From contig CANGIC010000003.1 in assembly GCA_947453795.1 (NCBI GenBank), positions 1 through 43,522 of the forward strand: DNA of 43,522 nucleotides, given 5' to 3'. This document shows, in pieces, positions 15,465-21,940 of the stretch (within the stretch, counting starts at the first letter, position 1; each line of letters opens with the position of its first letter). The DNA comes from Flavobacteriales bacterium (GTDB lineage Bacteria; Bacteroidota; Bacteroidia; Flavobacteriales_D; Crocinitomicaceae). A program made the position numbers and the translations under genes. Below the pieces are notes generated by a model. The model saw only the letters and a list, made by a program, of their open reading frames with translations. It searched no databases and was not told the origin of the DNA.

Positions 15465-17533
15465 AGAAAAACCTTTTCGCTGTTTGGCTTGCCGTTAATT
15501 GGGTGTCCTACATGTTTTGTCAAGAAAAATCTGAACTTGTGCAGCAACGAATCGAATTTGTCGCTGAGCAACGGCAATCCGATCTCATGGATTTCTCCTA
15601 CCTAACGGATGTGTTGAATTACTATTTGGAGCATCCAGTAAATTTAAATGCCGTGGAGGAGCAAGAATTGCATGCGATGCTTTTGCTTTCAGACCTTCAA
15701 ATCAACGCGCTTATCCTTCACAGAAAAATGTTCGGTAAGTTCATTGCAATTTTTGAACTCCAAAGCATTGCGTATTGGGACCAGGAAACCATCGATCGAC
15801 TGCTGCCTTTTGTTCGGATTGACGATAAACTCGATCAATTGCATCTTTCCCTGAAGGAGGCCTTGCGCCAGGGGAATTATGAGGCGACTTTGCGTTTTCA
15901 GACAATCCCACAACAAAAAAAAGGATACACTCAAGTGAATGATTCAATGTTGACATCCAGTAACGCTTATTATCGAGGGAATAAGGACCATTACTACACG
16001 CGTTTGAGGTATATGTACCGCACCAATCTCAGTGTTGGTATTACCGCGGAAAAGGACCCTGGCGAAGCGTTTTTTCGAGGTGCACAGAAAAATGGCTTCG
16101 ACTTTTATTCGGCACATGCATTTTTTAAAGGGGGAAAGTACCTTAAATCAATGGCCTTTGGCGATTATCAAGTTCAATGCGGTCAAGGGTTAAACTTTTG
16201 GACGGGTTATGCTTTCAATAAATCGGCAGATGTAATGGCGATCAAGAAAACGGCGCAGTCCATTCGTCCTTATGCTGCCGTGGATGAGTCTCGATTTTTG
16301 CGCGGTTTCGCTGCCGAGTTTGGCTTTGGACCATGGACTATGATCACGTTTGTATCGCACAAGCGTGTAGATGCCGGGATTGAAAAGGATTCCATTACGG
16401 GCTTTGATACATACGCTACAGGTACGGAAATCTCGGGATTGCACCGCACGACGGATGAGATTGCTCGCCGACATGCGCTGAAAGAAACGATTGCAGGTTC
16501 AGCTTTACGGCTAAGGTTGAGGAAACTTCAGCTCGGCGCTCAAGCCATATATCAGGGCTATGATCAAGCATTGCGCAAAGATACGCTGCCCTACAATCAA
16601 TTTGATTTTCGGGGAGATCGAGTACTCTCTGCTAGTTTAGATTACAGTTTGGTGGTTAAAAATGCCCATTTCTTTGGTGAGTTTTCTCTCATCCCGCAAA
16701 CAAAAGCAACAGCTCAACTTCACGGGGTGCTCTTGGCTGTGCATCCGCGCTGTGCGCTGAGTGCTTTGTACCGAATGTACCAGCGGAATTATACCACATT
16801 TTACACCGCGGGATTTTCTGAAAATGGAAAGTCGCAAAATGAAAACGGGGTGTATTTGTCCTTGAAATATCAGTTTACAAGGGCTTTAACGCTCAATGCC
16901 TATATGGATGTTTTTGCATTTCCTTGGCTGAACTATCAAGTGTCAGCTCCGACAAAGGGGAATGAGGTATTGCTGCAATTGAATTACAGGCCCAACAAAT
17001 CGTTGGAGATTTATGCCCGATTTCGGCATCAATTGCATCAGAAAAATAGCCGTGATCTCGATCAAACTGTCGCTTTTGTAGAAGAGGTGTATCAAGAAAA
17101 CTTCCGTATCCATGTTTCATTCGCGGCAAATGAACACATTACCTTTCGATCGCGTATGGAGTGGGTGGCGGTGAAACGTCCAAGCAATGCGCCCGAACAA
17201 GGTATTGTGCTCTTCAGTGATGTACTGTTTAAACCGAAATCTTGGCCAATTGATTGTACCTTGCGCTATACACTTTTCGATACGGACAGCTATGATTCGC
17301 GCATCTATGCCTATGAAAATAATGCCTTGAATGTGTTTTCTATTCCCGCCATTTACGGTCAGGGAAGTCGCGGATATGTGCTGATCCGATGGACATTCTT
17401 GAAACACTGTGATCTATGGATGCGCTACGGTATTTCCATCTATGCGCACCGGAAATCCATTGGGACAGGACCAGAAGAAATTCTTGGTGCAAAAAAGTCG
17501 GACCTTACACTTCAATTGCGTATTCAATTTTAA
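15461..17533 (+). CDS. Helix-hairpin-helix domain plus outer-membrane beta-barrel protein
   Basis: A 690-aa exported protein. After the signal peptide (to about FCQEK), residues about 55-115 hold two ComEA-like helix-hairpin-helix units: NLNAVEEQELHAMLLLSDLQINALILHRK, then FGKFIAIFELQSI and a terminal LLPFV. The remaining 560 residues read as a large beta-barrel rich in aromatic and alternating residues, with YGQGSRGYVLIRWTF and a C-terminal LQLRIQF. HhH units of this type bind DNA in ComEA, but DNA binding here is only inferred; automatic annotation often calls such proteins ComEA family. It is coupled to the PorV-like gene, and its stop shares TTAA with the end of dnaX. Confidence 0.8.
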   Translation: MKKNLFAVWLAVNWVSYMFCQEKSELVQQRIEFVAEQRQSDLMDFSYLTDVLNYYLEHPVNLNAVEEQELHAMLLLSDLQINALILHRKMFGKFIAIFELQSIAYWDQETIDRLLPFVRIDDKLDQLHLSLKEALRQGNYEATLRFQTIPQQKKGYTQVNDSMLTSSNAYYRGNKDHYYTRLRYMYRTNLSVGITAEKDPGEAFFRGAQKNGFDFYSAHAFFKGGKYLKSMAFGDYQVQCGQGLNFWTGYAFNKSADVMAIKKTAQSIRPYAAVDESRFLRGFAAEFGFGPWTMITFVSHKRVDAGIEKDSITGFDTYATGTEISGLHRTTDEIARRHALKETIAGSALRLRLRKLQLGAQAIYQGYDQALRKDTLPYNQFDFRGDRVLSASLDYSLVVKNAHFFGEFSLIPQTKATAQLHGVLLAVHPRCALSALYRMYQRNYTTFYTAGFSENGKSQNENGVYLSLKYQFTRALTLNAYMDVFAFPWLNYQVSAPTKGNEVLLQLNYRPNKSLEIYARFRHQLHQKNSRDLDQTVAFVEEVYQENFRIHVSFAANEHITFRSRMEWVAVKRPSNAPEQGIVLFSDVLFKPKSWPIDCTLRYTLFDTDSYDSRIYAYENNALNVFSIPAIYGQGSRGYVLIRWTFLKHCDLWMRYGISIYAHRKSIGTGPEEILGAKKSDLTLQLRIQF

Positions 17534-18144
17534 TAGTCAATATCCAGATTGAAGGTGTTCTTGAGGGTGTGAAGATTCGGGTTTTTTCGTGCGAGTGCCG
17601 CAAATTTATCTTTCCCACTCAGGTATTTCACTTCCTCTTCGGGATGCTCACTCAGGAAAAGTTCAATGTTTACTGAGTAATTGCGCAGTTCCTTTTGAAA
17701 ATAAGCCCGCATTTCTTGAAGGTGCGGTGTGATATAGTCGATTTGAATTTGATTGTCAACCTCCATCATCAAAATAACTTCGTCTTTCATGGTAGGTTCC
17801 CGCTTAATCATGGCATTGTAAAAGGTCTCTAAGCTGCGCTCCTTCATTTCAAAGGCAAAGCGTCTCCACAACATTTTAACCTTGTCCATAGAGAAATCTT
17901 CGCGCGGAAGGTTTTCGGTATTTCTCTCAGTGACAGGTTCATTTTCCTCCTTTTCCATCATTTTTGCGATGGATAGGTTTGTTGTATTTAAAGTGCCAAT
18001 AGGAACGCTGCTGACTTTTGGTTCGGGCTCACGTGGAATTTCCTGTCGAACGGGAGGTGCCATTGGTTTTGGCGTTTGAGGAACTTTGTCGCGAAGATTT
18101 TGATTCGGGAACGGAATGATGGCAACTGGGTCAGTTAGGCGTTT
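17530..18144 (-). CDS. dnaX: DnaX tau-specific C-terminal extension (reached by -1 frameshift)
   Basis: A 204-codon open frame that continues dnaX in the -1 frame from the A10 run at 18142-18151. Reading through gives lysines, then CGC CTA ACT and onward with no stop until 17530. It begins with a proline-rich, flexible linker (PVRQEIPREPEP). It continues with a conserved-looking helical domain (LWRRFAFEMKERSLETF, VILMMEVDNQIQIDYI, FQKELRNYSVNIEL) and ends KNPNLHTLKNTFNLDIDY, the kind of tail seen at the C-terminus of Bacteroidota DnaX. In tau this part links the clamp loader to the polymerase. The first ATG is at 18063, so translation as a separate protein is possible but less likely. Confidence 0.8.
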   Translation of the reverse strand, partial: KRLTDPVAIIPFPNQNLRDKVPQTPKPMAPPVRQEIPREPEPKVSSVPIGTLNTTNLSIAKMMEKEENEPVTERNTENLPREDFSMDKVKMLWRRFAFEMKERSLETFYNAMIKREPTMKDEVILMMEVDNQIQIDYITPHLQEMRAYFQKELRNYSVNIELFLSEHPEEEVKYLSGKDKFAALARKNPNLHTLKNTFNLDIDY

Positions 18145-19250
18145 TTTTTTTCCTGCTCCTGCTTAATGGAACAGAGCTGCATGAGCGCCATCTCAACCAA
18201 CAGACGCTGATTTTTCGCAGACTTATACTCCACATCTGCCTTACTTAAAACACCTAAAGCGCGAATAATCAATCCACTGTCCAATAACTTTGCTTGATCG
18301 ATGTAGCGCTGCTCAACGGCTTCTCCTACTTCGAGCAATGCCGCAACACGCACATCTTTACACACCAATAAGTTGCGGTAGTGCTCGGCAAGTCCGCCTA
18401 AAAAATTGTGGATGTCAAACCCTTTGTCAATGATATCATTCAAGAGCAACAAAGCGGCAGGGATGTCTTCCTTTTCGGCACTTTCAACAATTCGAAAATA
18501 ATAATCGTAGTCCAGGACATTTAAATTGTCCAATACACTTTTGTAGGTGATTGTCGTTCCGGTGAAGGTGACGATTTGGTCGAACATAGACAGCGCATCC
18601 CGCAAGGCGCCATCGGCCTTTTGAGCGATGAGGTGCAAGGACTCAGAGTCAATTGTAATACTTTCTTTTACAGCAATGCCTGCCAAATGGTCGGCAATAT
18701 CTTTCACGCGAATGCGATTGAAATCAAATATCTGACAACGCGATAAAATCGTTGGGATAATTTTATGCTTTTCGGTGGTAGCTAAGATGAAAATCGCATG
18801 CTTTGGCGGCTCCTCCAAGGTCTTTAGAAAGGCATTGAAGGCAGCATTGGAGAGCATGTGAACCTCATCAATGATGTACACCTTGTAATTTCCAAGTTGA
18901 GGTGGGACACGCACTTGATCAACCAGATTTCGAATGTCATCTACCGAGTTGTTGGAGGCGGCATCCAATTCATAGACATTCAATGAATTTCCTGTATTGA
19001 ACGAAATGCATGAATCACATACATCACACGCTTCAATATTTTCTGTTCGGTTAAAACAGTTGATTGTCTTAGCAAGAATACGCGCAGAGGTTGTTTTCCC
19101 TACACCACGCGATCCACAAAAGAGAAATGCTTGGGCTAAATGATCTGTTTTAATGGCATTTTTCAGCGTAGAGGTAATAGACCGTTGACCAACGACTGTG
19201 TCAAAGGTTTGGGGCCTATATTTTCTAGCGGAAACAACGAAATCACTCAT
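18135..19250 (-). CDS. dnaX: DNA polymerase III gamma/tau subunit, zero-frame (gamma-like) product
   Basis: The ATPase of the clamp loader. The zero-frame product is 371 residues. It contains the P-loop FLFCGSRGVGKTTSARIL, the four-cysteine zinc module (NCFNRTENIEACDVCDSC), the DEVH Walker B of YIIDEVHMLS, the sensor/SRC segment TILSRCQIFDF, and collar domain III ending LVEMALMQLCSIKQEQ. It then runs into GAA AAA AAA AAC GCC TAA and stops. A -1 shift in the A10 run gives a 573-aa tau-like product ending at 17530. The start at MSDFVVSARKYRP is standard; the upstream ATG in frame lies inside the promoter region. Confidence 0.94.
   Translation of the reverse strand: MSDFVVSARKYRPQTFDTVVGQRSITSTLKNAIKTDHLAQAFLFCGSRGVGKTTSARILAKTINCFNRTENIEACDVCDSCISFNTGNSLNVYELDAASNNSVDDIRNLVDQVRVPPQLGNYKVYIIDEVHMLSNAAFNAFLKTLEEPPKHAIFILATTEKHKIIPTILSRCQIFDFNRIRVKDIADHLAGIAVKESITIDSESLHLIAQKADGALRDALSMFDQIVTFTGTTITYKSVLDNLNVLDYDYYFRIVESAEKEDIPAALLLLNDIIDKGFDIHNFLGGLAEHYRNLLVCKDVRVAALLEVGEAVEQRYIDQAKLLDSGLIIRALGVLSKADVEYKSAKNQRLLVEMALMQLCSIKQEQEKKNA
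18136..18160 (-). other. Slippery A10 run in dnaX with AGGAG upstream and a small hairpin downstream
   Basis: On the minus strand, AGGAG (18160-18156) is followed by an uninterrupted A10 (18151-18142) read as GAA AAA AAA AAC, containing both A AAA AAA and A AAA AAC heptamers. The zero-frame TAA is six bases past the run. A short AACTG-ACC-CAGTT stem begins about five bases after it. This fits either -1 ribosomal slippage or RNA polymerase slippage (A11 or A8 transcripts). Confidence 0.75.
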
Positions 19251-19256
19251 GCTGAA

Positions 19257-19264
19257 CAAATGTA
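19257..19264 (-). promoter_or_regulatory. -7 promoter box for dnaX
   Basis: The minus strand reads TACATTTG and ends six bases before the dnaX ATG (19250), predicting little or no 5' leader. Confidence 0.5.
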
Positions 19265-19432
19265 ATATATGAATTTCAAATTTTTAAGCAATTTTCCCGA
19301 TTGTTAAAAACTATTCCAATTACGCAGGAGCTCCCAAAATATTAACCTTCAATTTATCTTTTTTCCTTCCTTTTCTTAATTCCTGCCGGTTAATTCTCCA
19401 TTCTTATCTATTTTTATCAAAAAATAGTAAAG

Positions 19433-19750
19433 ATGAAAAGTGGATTTTTTACCGTGTTAGCCCTTGTGGCTTTAGTAACATCATGTGGACCAAGCACGGA
19501 AGATTACAAGCAATCAGCGCTGGAGATGTGCGATTGTATGCAGAAGAAAAATGTTGAAAATGAAGAGCTTAAAGCATTGAATATCGACATGACGGATGCG
19601 AACTATGCAGTTTGTGCGCTTGAAATGGCGGAGAAGAAAGGCGTTAATCCTGTTGCTACGGAATTTGGAGCTGCGATCGCTGAGAATTGTCCAGATTTAA
19701 AAGAAGCGCATGCCAAATATGTGAAAATGGCCAAGAAAATGGCAAAATAA
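19433..19750 (+). CDS. Small lipoprotein of unknown function
   Basis: A 105-aa protein with a lipoprotein signal peptide: MKSGFFTVLALVALVTSCGPS, cleavage before the cysteine, with a good VTSC lipobox. The mature part is helical and charged and holds three further cysteines (MCDCMQKKN, YAVCALEM, AENCPDL), which could form disulfides in the periplasm. The ending is lysine-rich (YVKMAKKMAK). I do not recognise the family; similar short cysteine-containing lipoproteins are common in Bacteroidota. It is monocistronic, with its own terminator 13 bases downstream. Confidence 0.82.
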   Translation: MKSGFFTVLALVALVTSCGPSTEDYKQSALEMCDCMQKKNVENEELKALNIDMTDANYAVCALEMAEKKGVNPVATEFGAAIAENCPDLKEAHAKYVKMAKKMAK

Positions 19751-19761
19751 GAAAAGAGAAA

Positions 19762-19788
19762 AGTCCAGCGTTAACTGGACTTTTTTTT
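19762..19788 (+). terminator. Rho-independent terminator after the small lipoprotein gene
   Basis: A 7-bp stem AGTCCAG / CTGGACT with a six-base loop, followed by a run of eight T. A-rich sequence on the other flank means it could also serve the convergent cyclophilin gene. Confidence 0.9.
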
Positions 19789-19794
19789 GCTTTT

Positions 19795-20247
19795 TTAATC
19801 AATAATTTCTATTGAATCGATGCTGTCGTTTTCACGAATGTCGTCAACGATATCAACACCTTCTACTACTTTTCCGAAGCAAGTATGGTTTCCGTCCAAA
19901 TGTGCTGTGTTGGTGCGCGAATGACAAACGAAAAATTGAGACCCACCCGTATTTCTTCCAGCGTGTGCCATGGACAATACTCCGCGATCGTGGTGCTGAT
20001 TTCCCCCGCTTACCTCGCAGTCAATTGAATATCCTGGACCACCCGTTCCTGGCATTCCTTTGGCGCCATCTCGGCTATTTGGACACCCTCCTTGAATGAC
20101 AAAATTTGGAATCACTCGGTGGAATTTCAATCCATCATAGTATCCTTCTTTTGCCAATTTAACAAAGTTTGCTACCGTGTTTGGTGCATCTTCCGTGTAG
20201 AGGGATACCTTCATTTCTCCCTTACTTGTGCGTATTATCGCTTCCAT
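19795..20247 (-). CDS. Cyclophilin-type peptidylprolyl cis-trans isomerase
   Basis: A 150-aa single-domain cyclophilin without a signal peptide, so cytoplasmic; it accelerates proline isomerisation during folding. Active-site segments are intact: FHRVIPNFVIQGG (catalytic Arg and Phe, Gln), GVLSMAHAGRNTGGSQFFV, and TAHLDGNHTCFGKVVEG. The ATG at 20247 is chosen because a TATCTTTG box (20263-20270) lies between it and the longer start at 20277. It is divergent from bshC, with 71 bases between the start codons. Confidence 0.95.
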   Translation of the reverse strand: MEAIIRTSKGEMKVSLYTEDAPNTVANFVKLAKEGYYDGLKFHRVIPNFVIQGGCPNSRDGAKGMPGTGGPGYSIDCEVSGGNQHHDRGVLSMAHAGRNTGGSQFFVCHSRTNTAHLDGNHTCFGKVVEGVDIVDDIRENDSIDSIEIID

Positions 20248-20262
20248 ATCCTTTTTTTTTGA

Positions 20263-20270
20263 CAAAGATA
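20263..20270 (-). promoter_or_regulatory. -7 promoter box for the cyclophilin gene
   Basis: The minus strand reads TATCTTTG, 15 bases before the chosen ATG. It decides the start codon. Confidence 0.5.
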
Positions 20271-20307
20271 AGCGCAATCATTCGAATGAAGTCATGTTTG
20301 AGTTGAT

Positions 20308-20315
20308 TACATTTG
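20308..20315 (+). promoter_or_regulatory. -7 promoter box abutting the bshC start
   Basis: TACATTTG, then three bases, then ATG at 20319. Initiation would fall on the start codon, so the bshC message may be leaderless. Confidence 0.5.
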
Positions 20316-20318
20316 TAC

Positions 20319-21905
20319 ATGCAAAAGTTCAAAATCCCACGATCGCATACCGGTTATTTTACGGAACAGCAGCTCGTGCTCGCGACGGATCAGGAAAAAG
20401 TGCTTCCCTTTATACAGCACTCCTTTTCCCTTGAACATTTTGCACAACAAATCGAACGAAAAGAAAAATCTTTCGGTCCACACGAACGCGCGGTGCTAAA
20501 AGCATATTGGGAGGCCGCATATTCCGATAAAAAACAATCGCCTGCTGTCCAGTCAAATATCGAAAGTATTGGTCAGTCCAATTGTTTTACAATTACGACA
20601 GGACACCAATTGAATGTCTTCACTGGACCTGTTTTCATGATTTACAAAATTCTTCATGTCATCCGACTGAGTGAGGAGTTGAAGAAGGAATACCCAAATC
20701 AGCAGTTTGTTCCAGTTTTTTGGATGGCAACGGAAGATCATGACTTCGAAGAAATTTCAACTGTTGAGTTGTTTGGTCGCGATTTGACATGGGAAACGAC
20801 CCAATCAGGTGCAGTTGGACGCTTTGAAACAGAAGGCCTCGAAGCGCTGAAAGAAGAAATTCGCACGTCGTTTAGTCGCGTAGATACCGCTCAAATAGAT
20901 GCTTTTCTATCTGCATATACGGGTTCGAATTTGACGGAAGCTACGTTTTCGATGATTCATGAGCTTTTTTCGGGGTATGGTTTATTGTGTGTTGACGGTG
21001 ATCATGCCTCTTTAAAAAATCAGTTTTTTTCCACCATTGAAAAAGAACTTACGGAAGAGTTTTCCTACAAGTCAGTTGTCCATACAAACGAACGCTTGAT
21101 CCATGAAGGATGGAAAACCCAAGCTACTCCGCGTGAAGTCAATTTGTTTTATTTGACAGACAATGCGCGAGAAAGAATCATAAAAATTGAGGATGGTTTT
21201 TTTATTGAAGGGATAGGAAAACGTGCCTTGAATGAGTTGATTGAAGAAGCCAAGTTGCATCCAGAACGATTTTCACCGAATGTCATTCTTCGACCTGTTT
21301 ATCAAGAACTTTTGCTTCCTAACCTCTGTTACGTAGGTGGTGCAGGAGAAATTTCATACTGGCTACAACTAAAAGAAGTATTCGACGAAGCCTCGGTTCC
21401 TTATCCTTTAATTCAGGTACGTTCCTCTCTGTTAATGATAGACGCGTCCACATCGAAAAAGATGGACAAGTATGGTGTTTCCTTGGAGGATATGTTCCAG
21501 GATGTGCATCGTTTAAAAGAGCAGTATTTGGCTTCGGAAGCTTCGGATGAGGTAAACTTCACACAGATAGATACCCACCTTGAGCAACTACGCGCAAGTA
21601 TCACTGCCCATGTGCTTGCTTGCGATGAGGGACTTTCTGGTTACGCCGAAGCGGAGGGCGTTCGCTTGGAAAAAACCATTCAGCAAATAAAGGATAAAAT
21701 CACGAAGACGGTAAAACAAAGACACGATACCGCACTGCGTGCTATAGAGCAAATTCATGAGCGAATAATCCCGAAAAACACCATGCAGGAGCGCACCGTC
21801 AGTATGTTCTCATTGGCAGCTGATGGCGATTTGGACGGATTCATTCAGCGCGTTTATTCGGCGATTGATCCTTTTGATCCAGATTTTGTTGTTCTTCGTT
21901 CATGA
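20319..21905 (+). CDS. bshC: Bacillithiol biosynthesis cysteine-adding enzyme BshC
   Basis: The proposed last enzyme of bacillithiol synthesis, adding cysteine to glucosaminyl-malate. The product has 528 residues, usual for the family. Diagnostic segments are FTITTGHQLNVFTGPVFMIYKI and QFVPVFWMATEDHDFEEI (the nucleotide-binding-like core), followed by the HPERFSPNVILRPVYQELLLPNLCYVGG region. The C-terminal third is a long coiled coil (about residues 390-490) that mediates dimerisation in known BshC structures. bshA and bshB are not in the window. A TonB receptor gene follows after 35 bases on the same strand. Confidence 0.95.
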   Translation: MQKFKIPRSHTGYFTEQQLVLATDQEKVLPFIQHSFSLEHFAQQIERKEKSFGPHERAVLKAYWEAAYSDKKQSPAVQSNIESIGQSNCFTITTGHQLNVFTGPVFMIYKILHVIRLSEELKKEYPNQQFVPVFWMATEDHDFEEISTVELFGRDLTWETTQSGAVGRFETEGLEALKEEIRTSFSRVDTAQIDAFLSAYTGSNLTEATFSMIHELFSGYGLLCVDGDHASLKNQFFSTIEKELTEEFSYKSVVHTNERLIHEGWKTQATPREVNLFYLTDNARERIIKIEDGFFIEGIGKRALNELIEEAKLHPERFSPNVILRPVYQELLLPNLCYVGGAGEISYWLQLKEVFDEASVPYPLIQVRSSLLMIDASTSKKMDKYGVSLEDMFQDVHRLKEQYLASEASDEVNFTQIDTHLEQLRASITAHVLACDEGLSGYAEAEGVRLEKTIQQIKDKITKTVKQRHDTALRAIEQIHERIIPKNTMQERTVSMFSLAADGDLDGFIQRVYSAIDPFDPDFVVLRS

Positions 21906-21940
21906 AATAATCAAAGGAATTCCTCGTTTTAGATCGGCCC

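Noticed and set aside
12441-17533. Hypothesis that the PorV-like barrel is the type IX secretion PorV itself
   Set aside because: It is shorter than PorV and is paired with an HhH barrel rather than with porU; only a PorV-like label is justified.
17530-18063. Separate hypothetical gene starting at ATG 18063 downstream of dnaX
   Set aside because: The frame is open without interruption back to the dnaX A10 run and the content continues DnaX, so a frameshift product is the better explanation.
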